Part shown: positions 1 through 10,205 of the stretch, in pieces
Numbering within the stretch: the first letter of the stretch is position 1
How the letters are laid out: each line of letters begins with the position of its first letter
NCBI GenBank assembly: GCA_002082245.2
Contig: NBTC02000002.1
Coordinates: 2,046,001 to 2,110,000, forward strand
Length of the DNA: 64,000 bases
Direction of reading: 5' to 3'
Origin: Yersinia enterocolitica
GTDB lineage: Bacteria; Pseudomonadota; Gammaproteobacteria; Enterobacterales; Enterobacteriaceae
Made by a program: the position numbers and the translations under genes
Notes under the pieces: generated by a model
Seen by the model: the letters and a program-made list of their open reading frames with translations, nothing else
What the model was told of the DNA's origin: nothing
The model's database searches: none

Positions 1-14
1 GCGTTCAGTTTCAT
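1..14 (-). CDS. P4-type integrase, first codons only (partial)
   Basis: Read leftward, an ATG at 12-14 opens a frame M-K-L-N that leaves the window. It is preceded by several copies of a TGGGGGTA-type motif (15-23, 47-55, 59-67), the arrangement I recall upstream of P4-family tyrosine recombinase genes next to tRNA loci, whose proteins often begin MKLN. The gene points away from the 3' end of tRNA-Arg, as expected for an element integrated there. Only four codons are visible, so the call rests on context and may be wrong. Confidence 0.45.
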
Positions 15-179
15 GTGGGGGTATCTCACTTCATTGAACCTAGACATACCCCCAATAGTACCCCCACTTTGTTGTTGATTGCAGTGGATGTAGGTAGACG
101 TTGGGATGCTAGGAATTGTCAGAGAGGCTGATTATATAAGGGATTAGTAGACTTAGATAGACGTTAGAAGAGGTATAGA
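15..179. other. Junction between putative integrated element and tRNA-Arg
   Basis: Non-coding stretch between the putative integrase start and the tRNA 3' end. It holds the G-run repeats (one inverted copy and two direct copies) and otherwise shows no gene. In an element inserted at a tRNA this is where attL and the integrase promoter would lie; the matching distal repeat is outside the window, so the att core cannot be defined. Confidence 0.4.
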
Positions 180-256
180 TGGTACGCCCTACAGGATTCG
201 AACCTGTGACCTACGGCTTAGAAGGCCGTTGCTCTATCCAACTGAGCTAAGGGCGC
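180..256 (-). tRNA. argU: tRNA-Arg (anticodon TCT)
   Basis: The minus strand folds as a 77-nt tRNA. The acceptor begins GCGCCCT and pairs with AGGGCGT, the D-arm has AGCTCAGTTGGATAGAGC, the anticodon loop CTTCTAA carries TCT, the T-arm has GGTTCGAATCC, and CCA is encoded at 180-182. The position beside folD matches argU of enterobacteria, a known integration site for prophages and islands (DLP12 in E. coli K-12). The terminal acceptor pair is G-U rather than G-C. Confidence 0.95.
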
Positions 257-470
257 ATTTGATATTTACCGCAGCACAGAACACTGCCGGTAGTCAGTTG
301 CGGGTTGGATTATACGGGCAGTCTCTTTCGAGTCAATGGGTTTTCGCCTTACGGTTTATCATCTGGCTATTTAATCGTTAATTAATCGTTATTATACGCC
401 TGACAGCACGCCCCGCTTCTGACAAAATAGGCACATTCCCGCTTTTTTTAATTGATGGATCCCTCCACTG
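257..470. other. argU-folD intergenic region
   Basis: 214 bp without a gene. It carries the upstream region of both divergent transcripts (argU leftward, folD rightward). No operator was recognised. Confidence 0.5.
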
Positions 471-1337
471 ATGTCAGCAAAAATTATTGATGGTAAAACG
501 ATTGCGCAGCAGGTAAGAAATGAAGTTGCTGCGTTGGTACAGAAACGTTTGGCTGCCGGTAAGCGTGCTCCCGGCCTTGCTGTAGTATTAGTTGGTGTCA
601 ACCCAGCCTCACAAATTTATGTCGCCAGTAAGCGTAAGGCGTGCGAAGAGGTCGGTTTTGTTTCGCGTTCTTATGATCTGCCAGTGACCACCACTGAAGC
701 AGAGTTGCTGGCATTGATTGATTCACTGAATGACGATGGTGAAATTGATGGGATTCTGGTGCAACTGCCACTGCCTGCAGGCATTGATAATGTCAAAGTG
801 CTGGAACGTATCCACCCAGATAAAGACGTAGATGGCTTCCACCCGTATAACGTGGGCCGCCTGTGTCAACGCGCACCGAAATTGCGCCCTTGCACCCCAC
901 GCGGCATCGTTACTTTGCTGGAGCGTTATAATATCTCGACATACGGCCTCAATGCAGTTGTGGTCGGTGCATCCAATATTGTAGGCCGCCCGATGAGCCT
1001 TGAACTGCTGCTAGCAGGTTGCACTACCACCGTCACGCATCGTTTTACCAAAAATCTGCGCCAACATGTGGAAAATGCTGACTTGCTGGTGGTTGCCGTG
1101 GGTAAACCCGGTTTTATTCCCGGTGAATGGATTAAACCTGGTGCTATCGTGATTGATGTAGGCATTAACCGTCTGGAAAGTGGTAAAGTAGTCGGCGATG
1201 TAGAATTTGATGTCGCCGTTGAGCGTGCGGGTTGGATTACACCGGTTCCCGGTGGCGTCGGGCCGATGACCGTTGCAACACTGATACAAAATACCTTGCA
1301 AGCCTGCGAGGAATATCACGACATCAACGAAAATTGA
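471..1337 (+). CDS. folD: Bifunctional methylenetetrahydrofolate dehydrogenase/cyclohydrolase
   Basis: Cytosolic one-carbon enzyme. It oxidises 5,10-methylene-THF with NADP and hydrolyses the methenyl product to 10-formyl-THF, feeding purine and fMet-tRNA synthesis. The 288-residue length equals E. coli FolD and the sequence is nearly collinear with it. Visible features are the catalytic Y50 and K54 in the YVASK segment, the Rossmann motif [10 protein letters not shown] near residue 170 and the [10 protein letters not shown] signature near 265. The ATG start gives the family N-terminus MSAKIIDGK. It is followed after 14 bp by ybcJ on the same strand. Confidence 0.97.
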   Translation: MSAKIIDGKTIAQQVRNEVAALVQKRLAAGKRAPGLAVVLVGVNPASQIYVASKRKACEEVGFVSRSYDLPVTTTEAELLALIDSLNDDGEIDGILVQLPLPAGIDNVKVLERIHPDKDVDGFHPYNVGRLCQRAPKLRPCTPRGIVTLLERYNISTYGLNAVVVGASNIVGRPMSLELLLAGCTTTVTHRFTKNLRQHVENADLLVVAVGKPGFIPGEWIKPGAIVIDVGINRLESGKVVGDVEFDVAVERAGWITPVPGGVGPMTVATLIQNTLQACEEYHDINEN

Positions 1338-1351
1338 TTGTAAGGACAGGA

Positions 1352-1564
1352 ATGGACATTTTTCATTTGGAAAAACACCCACACGTTGAGCTGTGTGACT
1401 TATTAAAGTTACAGGGCTGGAACGACAGCGGTGCCTCAGCGAAAGCCGCCATCGCAGATGGACAGGTGAAAGTCGACGGGAATGTAGAAACACGTAAGCG
1501 CTGCAAAATCCTGGCTGACCAGATTGTTGAGTTTCAAGGCATGAAAGTGCAGGTTAAAGCCTAA
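1352..1564 (+). CDS. ybcJ: Small S4-domain-like RNA-binding protein
   Basis: 70-residue protein matching E. coli YbcJ over its whole length, with the conserved segments KHPHVELCDLLKL and VDGNVETRKRCKI. The family has an S4-like alpha-L fold and is thought to bind RNA; its cellular role is not established. The start at 1352 is chosen because AAGGACAGG lies just upstream and the family N-terminus MDIFHLEKHP begins here; the longer open frame reaches back into folD and is not used. It probably shares a transcript with folD and ends before a strong bidirectional terminator. Confidence 0.93.
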   Translation: MDIFHLEKHPHVELCDLLKLQGWNDSGASAKAAIADGQVKVDGNVETRKRCKILADQIVEFQGMKVQVKA

Positions 1565-1627
1565 TCACCTCAGCAAAGGCGAGTTCTAGCTGGTTATTGC
1601 GAAAGACTGCCATGGCGAGATAAGGGC

Positions 1628-1671
1628 AAAAAAATGCGGTTACTGGTCAGCACCAGAACCGCAATTTTTTT
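1628..1671. terminator. Bidirectional terminator between ybcJ and cysS
   Basis: TGCGGTT...AACCGCA stem (1635-1641 with 1657-1663) with an inner CTGG/CCAG stem. It is flanked by an A-run (1628-1634) and a T-run (1664-1671), so it can stop both convergent transcripts. Confidence 0.85.
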
Positions 1672-1713
1672 AGATGCAGATAGCTAAATTGCACCTATCC
1701 ACCCAATACCATG

Positions 1714-3099
1714 CTATTTACGGCGCCATATCGTCCCTTGTGGGCCATCTTCCAGCACAATACCCAGCTCATTCAACTGATCACGGGCCGAATCGGCCAG
1801 CGCCCAATCTTTACTGCTACGGGCATCGTTACGTTGCTTAATTAACGCTTCTATTTTTGCTACTTCGTCGTCATTAGTCTGCGCGCCACTTTGTAAAAAC
1901 AGCTCTGGATCCTGCTCTAATAATCCCAGCACATGGGCCAGTTTACGCAATTCTGCCGCTAAGCCATTCGCCGCCATAATATCTTCAGTTTTTAGGCGGT
2001 TTACTTCACGGGCAATATCAAACAGTACCGAATAGGCTTCTGGAGTATTGAAATCATCATCCATTGCGGCACGGAAACGCGCTTCAAACTCTGCACCACC
2101 CGCAGGCATCGCACTCGCATCAGTACCACGCAGAGCGGTATACAGGCGTTCTAGTGAGGCACGTGCCTGTTTCAGGTTCTCTTCGCTGTAGTTAAGCTGA
2201 CTGCGATAGTGGCCGGACATCAGGAAGTAACGTACGGTTTCAGCATCGTAATAGGCCAGCACATCACGAATAGTAAAGAAGTTATTCAGTGATTTAGACA
2301 TTTTTTCTTTGTCAATCATCACCATACCGGAGTGCATCCAGTAGTTCACATAGGGACCATCATGGGCACAGGTAGATTGCGCAATTTCATTTTCGTGGTG
2401 CGGGAACATCAAATCAGAACCGCCGCCGTGAATATCAAAATGTGCACCCAACTGTTTGCCATTCATCGCCGAGCACTCGATATGCCAGCCAGGGCGGCCC
2501 GGGCCCCAAGGTGATGCCCAACTTGGTTCACCCGGTTTAGACATTTTCCACAAGACAAAATCCATCGGATTGCGTTTAACATCAGCCACTTCAACCCGGG
2601 CACCGGCCTGTAATTGATCCAAATCCTGACGGGACAGCAAACCGTAATCAGGGTCACTGTCCACGGCAAACATCACATCGCCATTTGACGCGACATAAGC
2701 GTGATCACGGGCAATCAAACGCTCAGTCAGCGCAATAATTTCAGGAATATGGTGAGTCGCACGCGGCTCTAAATCAGGGCGTTCAAGATTCAGTGCATCG
2801 AAATCTTTATGCATTTCTGCCAGCATACGTGTCGTCAGTTGCTCACAGCTTTCATTGTTTTCCAATGCGCGCTTGATAATTTTATCGTCAACATCGGTAA
2901 CATTACGCACATACGTCAGAGAGTAACCTAAATAACGCAAATAACGCGCCACGACGTCGAAAGCGACAAAAGTACGCCCATGCCCAATGTGACACAGGTC
3001 ATAAATGGTGATCCCGCATACGTACATACCAATTTTACCGGCATGAATAGGCTTGAATTCCTCTTTTTGGCGACTCAGTGTATTAAAAATCTTTAGCAT
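1714..3099 (-). CDS. cysS: Cysteinyl-tRNA synthetase
   Basis: Class I aminoacyl-tRNA synthetase that charges tRNA-Cys in the cytosol. The ATG at 3099 gives 461 residues, the E. coli length, and the family start [15 protein letters not shown]; a 12-residue upstream extension is open but has no ribosome site. The Zn ligand C28, the HIGH signature at 37-40 and the KMSKS loop ([10 protein letters not shown], near 266-270) are visible, with the C-terminal helical anticodon-binding region intact. It converges on ybcJ and diverges from ppiB. Confidence 0.97.
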   Translation of the reverse strand: MLKIFNTLSRQKEEFKPIHAGKIGMYVCGITIYDLCHIGHGRTFVAFDVVARYLRYLGYSLTYVRNVTDVDDKIIKRALENNESCEQLTTRMLAEMHKDFDALNLERPDLEPRATHHIPEIIALTERLIARDHAYVASNGDVMFAVDSDPDYGLLSRQDLDQLQAGARVEVADVKRNPMDFVLWKMSKPGEPSWASPWGPGRPGWHIECSAMNGKQLGAHFDIHGGGSDLMFPHHENEIAQSTCAHDGPYVNYWMHSGMVMIDKEKMSKSLNNFFTIRDVLAYYDAETVRYFLMSGHYRSQLNYSEENLKQARASLERLYTALRGTDASAMPAGGAEFEARFRAAMDDDFNTPEAYSVLFDIAREVNRLKTEDIMAANGLAAELRKLAHVLGLLEQDPELFLQSGAQTNDDEVAKIEALIKQRNDARSSKDWALADSARDQLNELGIVLEDGPQGTIWRRK

Positions 3100-3139
3100 C
3101 GGGACATTCCGTGGTTTTTGTTTTGCGGTAAGCATGGTT

Positions 3140-3208
3140 TATACCCAAACTCATTGGCGTTGCCGGTAGAGCGCAAACAACGTCAAGGGCGAGGGAGATA
3201 AAAGGATA
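3140..3208. repeat. Partial ERIC-like repeat arm upstream of cysS
   Basis: Starts with the ERIC-type end TATACCC and the phrase CATTGGCGTTGC that recurs at 16999 and 6397. Only a truncated element is present, lying between the divergent cysS and ppiB promoters. Confidence 0.45.
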
Positions 3209-3368
3209 TCACCAGATTATGCGGTAAATCAGCCACTGATTCAGCACTTTTTCACACTTCTTGCTGGCGTTTCGAGTGCTGACTCAATCTCAGAGTTATG
3301 ATATAAGAGCCGTCTAAAGAGTTACGACTCATTTGTGAATACACTATTACACTAGCAGGAACATTATT

Positions 3369-3863
3369 ATGGTCACGTTTCATACTAATCACGGCGATAT
3401 CGTCGTCAATACCTTCGCGGATAAAGCGCCGGTTACCGTTGAAAACTTCCTGAACTACTGCCGTAAAGGCTTCTATGATAACACTATCTTCCACCGTGTT
3501 ATCGACGGTTTCATGATTCAAGGCGGTGGTTTTGAGCCGGGCATGAACCAGAAAACCACGGATGCAACTATCAAAAACGAAGCTAACAACGGCCTGAAAA
3601 ACACCCGTGGCACCCTGGCAATGGCGCGTACCAACGATCCGCACTCTGCCACTGCACAGTTCTTCATTAACGTTGCCGACAACGACTTCCTGAACTTCCG
3701 TTCAGAGCGCCCAGATGGTTGGGGTTACTGCGTATTTGCTGAAGTTACTGAAGGTTTGGACGTTGTTGATAAAATCAAAAACGTTGCTACTGGCCGTAGC
3801 GGTATGCATCAGGATGTACCAAAAGAAGATGTGATCATCAAAAGCGTCACTATCAGCGAATAA
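3369..3863 (+). CDS. ppiB: Peptidyl-prolyl cis-trans isomerase B (cyclophilin)
   Basis: Cytosolic cyclophilin that accelerates proline isomerisation during protein folding. It has 164 residues, identical in length to E. coli PpiB. The cyclophilin active-site segments [13 protein letters not shown] and QFFIN, and [10 protein letters not shown], are all present. GCAGGAAC precedes the ATG. The lpxH start lies 10 bp downstream, so the two are probably co-transcribed. Confidence 0.97.
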   Translation: MVTFHTNHGDIVVNTFADKAPVTVENFLNYCRKGFYDNTIFHRVIDGFMIQGGGFEPGMNQKTTDATIKNEANNGLKNTRGTLAMARTNDPHSATAQFFINVADNDFLNFRSERPDGWGYCVFAEVTEGLDVVDKIKNVATGRSGMHQDVPKEDVIIKSVTISE

Positions 3864-3873
3864 TGACAGCTTA

Positions 3874-4596
3874 ATGAGCACGCTTTTTATTGCAGATTTG
3901 CATCTTAGCGTTCAGGAACCGGCAATCACTGCCGGTTTCCTGCATTTTATACAGCGTGAAGCCATTCATGCTGATGCGTTATATATCCTGGGTGATCTGT
4001 TCGAGTCCTGGATTGGCGATGATGACCCCGAACCACTGTACCGGCAAGTTGCCGCTGCGCTGAAATCACTCCAACAACGGGGTATACCTTGCTACTTTAT
4101 CCACGGTAATCGTGACTTTTTGCTCGGTAAACGCTTTGCTCAAGAAAGTGGTATGACCCTGCTGCCGGAAGAGATAGTCGTCGAACTGTATGACCGTAAA
4201 ATTGTTATTTTACATGGTGATACACTGTGCACCGATGACACCGAATATCAGCATTTTCGTCGTAGAGTACATAATCCACTGATTCAAAAACTGTTCCTGT
4301 GGCTACCTCTGCGTTTTCGTTTACGCATTGCGGCTTATATGCGTAACCAAAGTCAGCAGAACAATAGCGGCAAATCTGAACTTATCATGGATGTAAATCA
4401 ACAAGCAGTGATTGATAGCTTCCAACGTAATGGCGTCAGTTGGATGATCCACGGGCATACGCATCGCCCAGCGGTTCACCCCGTAGCACTCCCCGCCACA
4501 ACCGCCCATCGTGTGGTTCTCGGTGCCTGGCATGTTGAGGGTTCGATGGTCAAAGTCACGGCAGACAGTGTTGAGTTGATTAAATTCCCATTTTGA
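3874..4596 (+). CDS. lpxH: UDP-2,3-diacylglucosamine diphosphatase
   Basis: Peripheral membrane metallophosphoesterase of lipid A synthesis. It cleaves UDP-2,3-diacylglucosamine to lipid X and UMP. It has 240 residues, as in E. coli. The calcineurin-like metal ligands fall at the family positions: D8 and H10 (IADLHL), D41 ([11 protein letters not shown]), N79 (GNRDF), H114 (LHGD) and the HGHTHRP motif near 195. It follows ppiB with a 10-bp gap. Confidence 0.97.
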   Translation: MSTLFIADLHLSVQEPAITAGFLHFIQREAIHADALYILGDLFESWIGDDDPEPLYRQVAAALKSLQQRGIPCYFIHGNRDFLLGKRFAQESGMTLLPEEIVVELYDRKIVILHGDTLCTDDTEYQHFRRRVHNPLIQKLFLWLPLRFRLRIAAYMRNQSQQNNSGKSELIMDVNQQAVIDSFQRNGVSWMIHGHTHRPAVHPVALPATTAHRVVLGAWHVEGSMVKVTADSVELIKFPF

Positions 4597-4655
4597 CCTT
4601 CAGGTTTATCTGGCGAGTGGGTATAAAAAACCGATAAATCCCACTAAAAGCCGCG

Positions 4656-4671
4656 ACGCAACCGTTTTCCT
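4656..4671 (+). promoter_or_regulatory. Putative PurR operator upstream of purE
   Basis: The 16-bp sequence ACGCAACCGTTTTCCT closely resembles the PurR consensus ACGCAAACGTTTNCGT and sits about 100 bp before purEK, the expected position. This implies repression by PurR with hypoxanthine or guanine, by analogy with E. coli. Confidence 0.75.
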
Positions 4672-4771
4672 CGCCTTTGGCTCATGATATGCTCTACGCC
4701 CTCTTCGCCAGTCACGATTTAAGTAAAATCATTCTGGCCGACGCTTGCGCAATCACAGGAGCTTTACACTC

Positions 4772-5311
4772 ATGGGAGCTAACCTCGATTCGGCTTATGC
4801 AGCCGGGGTTAAAATCGCTATCGTAATGGGGTCCAAGAGTGACTGGGCCACCATGCAGTTCGCCGCTGACGTGCTCACCACGCTCAATGTTCCATTTCAT
4901 GTGGAAGTTGTCTCCGCACACCGCACCCCCGATAAGCTGTTCAGTTTTGCCGAGTCAGCCCAAGCCAATGGCCTACAGGTGATAGTTGCCGGTGCCGGTG
5001 GTGCTGCACATCTGCCGGGTATGATTGCGGCAAAAACGCTGGTACCTGTTTTAGGTGTTCCGGTACAAAGTGCTGCGCTGAGTGGCGTCGACAGCCTGTA
5101 TTCGATTGTACAAATGCCGCGCGGTATCCCGGTGGGAACCTTGGCTATCGGTAAAGCCGGTGCTGCCAATGCCGCCTTGCTGGCCGCACAAATATTGGCA
5201 TTGCACGATGCTGAATTAGCCGCTCGTCTGGCTGATTGGCGCAAAAGCCAAACTGACGAAGTGCTGGATAATCCAGATCCTCGGGTGCCAGACTTACAGG
5301 TGAAGGCATGA
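4772..5311 (+). CDS. purE: N5-carboxyaminoimidazole ribonucleotide mutase
   Basis: Catalyses N5-CAIR to CAIR in de novo purine synthesis. The class I PurE fold is evident from the phosphate-binding GSKSDW loop, the SAHRTPD motif and [11 protein letters not shown]. The start at 4772 (MGANLD, 179 residues) is preferred because CAGGAG lies upstream; a TTG at 4745 would add nine residues. It overlaps purK by the four bases ATGA, indicating translational coupling. Confidence 0.95.
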   Translation: MGANLDSAYAAGVKIAIVMGSKSDWATMQFAADVLTTLNVPFHVEVVSAHRTPDKLFSFAESAQANGLQVIVAGAGGAAHLPGMIAAKTLVPVLGVPVQSAALSGVDSLYSIVQMPRGIPVGTLAIGKAGAANAALLAAQILALHDAELAARLADWRKSQTDEVLDNPDPRVPDLQVKA

Positions 5312-6372
5312 AACCAGTTTGCGTATTAGGTAATGGTCAGCTAGGACGCATGCTGCGTCAGGCTGGCGAACCCCTGGGTATTGCAGTTTATCCGGTGGGC
5401 TTGGATGCAGAACCTGAAGCCGTGCCTTATCAGCACAGTGTGATTACCGCCGAGATTGAGCGCTGGCCAGAAACAGCGTTAACCCGCGAACTCGCCACAC
5501 AAACGGCTTTTGTTAACCGCGATATCTTCCCGCGTCTGGCAGATCGCCTGACACAAAAGCAATTGCTCGATAGCCTGAATCTGCCAACCGCACCCTGGCA
5601 GCTATTAGCAAGTAGCAGCGAATGGCCGCAGGTCTTTGCAACATTAGGTGAGCTAGCCATTGTCAAACGTCGGGTCGGAGGCTATGACGGACGTGGTCAG
5701 TGGCGGTTACGGGCAGGTGATCAAGATACCTTGCCAACTGATGCTTACGGTGAATGCATCGTTGAGCAAGGGATTAAATTCAGCGGTGAAGTTTCGCTGG
5801 TCGGCGCACGCAGCAGCCAAGGCAAATCGGTGTTTTACCCGTTAACCCACAATCTGCATGAAGATGGCATCCTGCGTATGAGCGTGGCTTTGCCACAGCC
5901 CGATAGCAGATTACAGCAACAAGCTGAAAAAATGCTGTCAGCCATTATGGATAAGCTGAATTATGTTGGCGTAATGGCCATGGAGTGCTTTATCGTTGGC
6001 GACAATCTGTTGATCAATGAGCTGGCACCACGGGTGCATAATAGCGGTCACTGGACGCAAAATGGTGCGTCAATAAGCCAGTTTGAACTGCACCTGCGCG
6101 CCATTTTGGACCTGCCCTTACCGACGCCGGTGGTTAACACCCCGTCAGCGATGGTCAACCTGATTGGCACGCCAGTGAACATCGAATGGCTATCTCTGCC
6201 GTTGGTGCATCTGCACTGGTATGAAAAAGAAGTGCGCGCAGGCCGTAAAGTAGGTCATATGAATTTGAACCATCCCGATGGCGCACAATTACGTGCAGCT
6301 CTGGCCGCACTCGCGCCGTTGTTACCAGCGGAATACCAGAACGCGCTGATCTGGGCGCAGGATAAGCTGTAA
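5308..6372 (+). CDS. purK: N5-carboxyaminoimidazole ribonucleotide synthetase
   Basis: ATP-grasp enzyme that carboxylates AIR with bicarbonate and ATP to N5-CAIR, the substrate of PurE encoded just upstream. It has 354 residues (the family has about 355). The N-terminal [12 protein letters not shown] motif, the ATP-grasp segments [14 protein letters not shown] and [15 protein letters not shown] are present. It is the second gene of the purEK operon and shares its putative PurR control. Confidence 0.97.
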   Translation: MKPVCVLGNGQLGRMLRQAGEPLGIAVYPVGLDAEPEAVPYQHSVITAEIERWPETALTRELATQTAFVNRDIFPRLADRLTQKQLLDSLNLPTAPWQLLASSSEWPQVFATLGELAIVKRRVGGYDGRGQWRLRAGDQDTLPTDAYGECIVEQGIKFSGEVSLVGARSSQGKSVFYPLTHNLHEDGILRMSVALPQPDSRLQQQAEKMLSAIMDKLNYVGVMAMECFIVGDNLLINELAPRVHNSGHWTQNGASISQFELHLRAILDLPLPTPVVNTPSAMVNLIGTPVNIEWLSLPLVHLHWYEKEVRAGRKVGHMNLNHPDGAQLRAALAALAPLLPAEYQNALIWAQDKL

Positions 6373-6399
6373 CTCATCTGGCCTGCCCCACAAATCATT

Positions 6400-6424
6400 G
6401 GCGTTGCAGCCACACTGCAACGCC
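6400..6424. terminator. Perfect hairpin between purK and ybbP
   Basis: Ten-bp perfect arms GGCGTTGCAG / CTGCAACGCC with a 5-nt loop, between convergent genes. There is no T-run, so termination is inferred from position. The CATTGGCGTTGCAG phrase is shared with the ERIC-like repeat at 16987, so it could be a repeat remnant. Confidence 0.55.
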
Positions 6425-6440
6425 AGGTTACCCAAATAGG

Positions 6441-8873
6441 CTAACTGTCATAATTGCGGAACAGCGCCCTTCCCTGTAACAAACGCGCACCTAACCAACC
6501 GCCACACAATGACAACAATAGCGCGCCAGCCAACGGCAACAGCCACCACATCACCCAATTAGGCTGCCACGGGAAATCAAACACTAAGCGCTGTAATGCC
6601 CACAGTGCCGCCTCAGCTCCGATGGCAGCAGCCAGCCCGGCAACCAACCCCAGTAAGGCAAACTCCCACCACAAGGTACCTCGCAGTAAGCGTTTACTTG
6701 CGCCAAGTGTCCGGTAAACCACCAGCTCCTGACGGCGCTGACGCATCCCGACTTGAACCTGCGCCAGCAGCAATAAAGTGCCGCAGATGATAACCAGTAT
6801 CACCATCACTTCCAGTGCACGGCTCACCTGCTGCAACACCTGCCCGACCTGTTTAAGCATCGCGCCAATATCCAGCAAACTGAGTGTTGGGAATTGCCGA
6901 TTCAGTTGTGTCAGCACCTCCCCGTCTCCTTGATAGCGGAAACTGGTCAGCCAGGTTTGTGGCTGTTTGTCCAATGCACCCGGCGGGAAGATAAAGTAGA
7001 AGTTTGGCCGCAGGCTTTCCCAATCCACCTGACGAATACTGCTAACTTTGGCTTCGAATGACTGCGTATCGCCGCTAAATGTCAGTTTATCGCCAATTTT
7101 AATCCCCAGTCTGTCAGCAATTCCTTGTTCCATCGACACTTCATCGGCTTTAGGTGGCCATTGACCGGCGGTCAAAATATTGTGCGCCGGTAAATCTTGC
7201 TGCCAGGTCAGATTCAATTCACGGTTAACCGCCTCGCCACCGGGTTCATCTTCGCGCACCCGCTCGGTGGCCAGTTGCTGGTTAATTTCAGACAGCCGTA
7301 CCCGCACGATAGGATAGAACGTTGATGGCGTTATCTGATGTTGCGTCAGAAACTCAGTTACCTGTGGCACCTGTTGCGGTGTCATATTCAGCAAGAAGTA
7401 ATTCGGGCTGTCCGGCGGCAATTGTTGCTGCCAACGATCCAATAGGTCCCCACGCAGTACCAATAACAATGCTAACAGCATAAAGGATAAGGAGAATGCC
7501 GCCAGTTGCGTTAACGTCATCCACGGTTGACGTAGCAAACGGTTGATTGCCAGACGCAATGATAGACGGGTAACAGTCAGGCGGCGCAACAGTACCAGAC
7601 TGCCCCAGCCAATCACGCCCAGTAATAACGCCAATACCACCATGCCAGCCATAATGGCCCACAATAACGCGTTCCCCCCCATCAGCAATGCCAATAGGCC
7701 AATCACGATAACCAGCATTGCAGGAATAAAGTAACGCAGCGGCCAAACATTCGCGGAAACATCACGGCGCAAAACCCGTAGCGGCTGGGTCGCGAGCAGT
7801 TGCCGATAGGGGCGAACACCCACCAGCAGCGAAATCAATACCAGCGAACCCATTGACCATACCCATGGCCATAAACCGGCTGCTGGCAATGCGGCCGGTA
7901 ATACCGGTGACAATAAACGAACTAAAACCTTCTCGAATAAGAGGCCAATCACGCTGCCACACAGGCCTGCCAACACCAGCACCGACAGCCACTGACCGAT
8001 AATCAACCGCCGCAGTGCACGGTGTCCTGCACCTAATGTTTTCAGTACCGCAACTAAATCATAGCGGCTACGGCAATAGTGGCCCATCGCCACCGCAACG
8101 GCAGCAATCGAAAGTAGTAACGTCAATAGCGCCGATAACAGCAAGAACTGCTGCGCCCGTTGCAGCGATTTCCCCAGCGCGCCACCTGATTCTTGTAAAC
8201 CATACAACCGCTGCTCTGGTTTCAATTGTGGCGTAAGCCAGTCACTAAATTGGGTGACGCCATCAGGCTGGCCGGCGAACATATAACGATAGGTCAGACG
8301 GCTACCCGGCTGAATCGCGCCGGTCTTTTCCACGTCAGCCAGATTGATCAAAATACGCGGCGCGGTTTGGAATGGATTAAAGCCAGAATCAGGCTCCTGA
8401 ATCACTTCACCGACAATTTTCAGTGAAGTATCACCGACATCCAGCATATCGCCGACCTTAACCCCAAGCAGCGACAACAGCCTTGGTGCCACCAACACCG
8501 TACCCGGTTCCAGCACCGCGCCAACAGGCAACGTATCTAATTTGCCATACAACGGATAGGCTAAATCTGTGGCTTTTACATCAGCCAGTTGTGGGCGATC
8601 GCCCGCGAAAGTCATGGTCATAAACGATAACTGGCGACTGACGGTCAACCCTTGCCGTTTAGCTTCCAGCAACCACGCTTCAGGAACCGGATGCGCCGCG
8701 CTCAGCACCCGATCGCCGGCTAAAAAATCGCGGCTTTGCTGACTCAGCCCTTTTTCCATCCGGTCACTGATGGTACCCAGCGCCAGCACACAAGCCACCG
8801 CCAGTGTTAATGCCAGCCAGACAATTAACAGTGAGGGTGAGCGCCACTCACGCCAAAACCAGCGCCAAATCAT
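6441..8873 (-). CDS. ybbP: ABC transporter permease, YbbP (FtsX-like)
   Basis: Inner-membrane protein of about 810 residues, matching E. coli YbbP (804). It has an N-terminal membrane anchor (RSPSLLIVWLALTLAVACVLAL), a large periplasmic domain, and two groups of FtsX-like helices near residues 255-480 and 690-800. The start at 8873 (MIWRWFWREW) is the family start and overlaps the ybbA stop as ATGA, so the two subunits are translationally coupled. The substrate is not established; relatives are mechanotransmission or lipoprotein-type ABC systems. Confidence 0.94.
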   Translation of the reverse strand: MIWRWFWREWRSPSLLIVWLALTLAVACVLALGTISDRMEKGLSQQSRDFLAGDRVLSAAHPVPEAWLLEAKRQGLTVSRQLSFMTMTFAGDRPQLADVKATDLAYPLYGKLDTLPVGAVLEPGTVLVAPRLLSLLGVKVGDMLDVGDTSLKIVGEVIQEPDSGFNPFQTAPRILINLADVEKTGAIQPGSRLTYRYMFAGQPDGVTQFSDWLTPQLKPEQRLYGLQESGGALGKSLQRAQQFLLLSALLTLLLSIAAVAVAMGHYCRSRYDLVAVLKTLGAGHRALRRLIIGQWLSVLVLAGLCGSVIGLLFEKVLVRLLSPVLPAALPAAGLWPWVWSMGSLVLISLLVGVRPYRQLLATQPLRVLRRDVSANVWPLRYFIPAMLVIVIGLLALLMGGNALLWAIMAGMVVLALLLGVIGWGSLVLLRRLTVTRLSLRLAINRLLRQPWMTLTQLAAFSLSFMLLALLLVLRGDLLDRWQQQLPPDSPNYFLLNMTPQQVPQVTEFLTQHQITPSTFYPIVRVRLSEINQQLATERVREDEPGGEAVNRELNLTWQQDLPAHNILTAGQWPPKADEVSMEQGIADRLGIKIGDKLTFSGDTQSFEAKVSSIRQVDWESLRPNFYFIFPPGALDKQPQTWLTSFRYQGDGEVLTQLNRQFPTLSLLDIGAMLKQVGQVLQQVSRALEVMVILVIICGTLLLLAQVQVGMRQRRQELVVYRTLGASKRLLRGTLWWEFALLGLVAGLAAAIGAEAALWALQRLVFDFPWQPNWVMWWLLPLAGALLLSLCGGWLGARLLQGRALFRNYDS

Positions 8874-9556
8874 GCTTCCTCCCACAATTTGCCGTCCCGC
8901 AGCCGCAAGCGGCGCTGACAACGCCCCGCCAGTTGTACATCATGGGTAACCAGAATCAGTGTGGTGTCATAATCCCGATTCAATGAAAACAGCAGATCAG
9001 CAATTCTGTCACCGGTATGGCGGTCAAGATTACCGGTCGGTTCATCGGCAAATAACACTTTAGGCCGCCCACTGAAGGCTCGGGCCAGTGCTACCCGCTG
9101 CTGCTCACCGCCAGAAAGCTGAGCGGGCAGATGATGTAGCCGTTTGCCCAATCCGAGTTGATCTAATAACTCCACCGCATGGGCCTTACTATTGCGTTCG
9201 CTCTCTCCACGCAACAATGCAGGAAGCTGAACGTTCTCTAACGTATTGAGTGTGGGTACCAACATAAATGACTGAAACACGAAGCCGACGTTTTTTGCAC
9301 GTAATTGCGCGCGCCCTTCTTCATCCATGGCGGTCAAAGACTGGCCGAGTAAACTCACCTCACCACTGCTGCCATCATCAAGCCCTGCCAGTATCCCCAG
9401 CAAAGTTGACTTACCGGAACCCGACTCACCAATCAGCGCAATTGTCTGGGCGGGTTTGACAACCAGCTCAACTCCGGTAAGGATGGAGAGCTGTTGCTCA
9501 CCCTGGCCGACGTATTTATTAAGATGATGAACTTCAAGAACGTTTTCCGCTGGCAT
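8870..9556 (-). CDS. ybbA: ABC transporter ATP-binding protein YbbA
   Basis: 228-residue MacB/LolD-type ATPase, equal in length to E. coli YbbA. It shows Walker A GESGSGKST near residue 40, signature LSGGEQQR, Walker B VLFADEP and the switch histidine in LVTHD. It powers YbbP, encoded directly downstream with an ATGA overlap. Its 5' end overlaps the divergent tesA by about 33 bp, the arrangement also seen in E. coli. Confidence 0.95.
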   Translation of the reverse strand: MPAENVLEVHHLNKYVGQGEQQLSILTGVELVVKPAQTIALIGESGSGKSTLLGILAGLDDGSSGEVSLLGQSLTAMDEEGRAQLRAKNVGFVFQSFMLVPTLNTLENVQLPALLRGESERNSKAHAVELLDQLGLGKRLHHLPAQLSGGEQQRVALARAFSGRPKVLFADEPTGNLDRHTGDRIADLLFSLNRDYDTTLILVTHDVQLAGRCQRRLRLRDGKLWEEA

Positions 9557-10162
9557 CTTCCCTTCCTTTTACTGTTGGGATTATTCAGTTTGCGTGCCGC
9601 CGCAACCGATACACTGTTAATTCTTGGCGATAGCTTAAGCGCCGGTTACCGCCTGCCGATTGCCGAAGCATGGCCTTCACGGCTGGATAAAACATGGCAG
9701 GGAACACCGTCACTGCCGAAGGTAGTCAATGCCAGTATCAGTGGTGACACCGCCGCTCAAGGTTTGGCCCGCCTACCGTCCCTACTCAAACAACACCAGC
9801 CGCGCTGGGTGCTGATAGAACTGGGAGCAAATGACGGTCTGCGTGGTTTTCCAACACAAGATACTCAACGGGATCTGACACAAATTATCAATCAGATATT
9901 GGAAGCAAAAGCACAACCTTTATTGATGCAAATCCGCATTCCGCCTAACTATGGTCGCCGTTATACTGATGCTTTCACCGCGATGTATCCACAACTGGCA
10001 CAGCAATTTAACATTCCATTGGTCCCTTTCTTTATGGAAGCTGTTGCTGTGAAACCGCAGTGGATGCAGGATGATGGCTTACACCCTAACGCCGCGGCCC
10101 AACCCTTCATCGCGGATTGGATGGCGCAACAACTTAAACCATTAGTGACCAATAAGCAGTAA
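9524..10162 (+). CDS. tesA: Periplasmic thioesterase I / lysophospholipase L1
   Basis: SGNH/GDSL hydrolase with acyl-CoA thioesterase, protease I and lysophospholipase activity in E. coli. The start MMNFKN gives a signal peptide (hydrophobic core PFLLLLGLFSL, probable cleavage after RAAA). The catalytic Ser is in GDSLSAGYR (S37 of the precursor), the oxyanion residues are in SGDT and GAND, and the Asp-His pair is in DDGLHP. The ATG lies inside the 5' end of divergent ybbA. Confidence 0.95.
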   Translation: MMNFKNVFRWHLPFLLLLGLFSLRAAATDTLLILGDSLSAGYRLPIAEAWPSRLDKTWQGTPSLPKVVNASISGDTAAQGLARLPSLLKQHQPRWVLIELGANDGLRGFPTQDTQRDLTQIINQILEAKAQPLLMQIRIPPNYGRRYTDAFTAMYPQLAQQFNIPLVPFFMEAVAVKPQWMQDDGLHPNAAAQPFIADWMAQQLKPLVTNKQ

Positions 10163-10205
10163 TAACACTTGTTCAAACAAATAGAATCACTCACCAGGTA
10201 AAGTT

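Noticed and set aside
1011..1493. 160-residue open frame on the minus strand over folD/ybcJ
   Set aside because: It is antisense to two well-conserved genes and has no recognisable motif.
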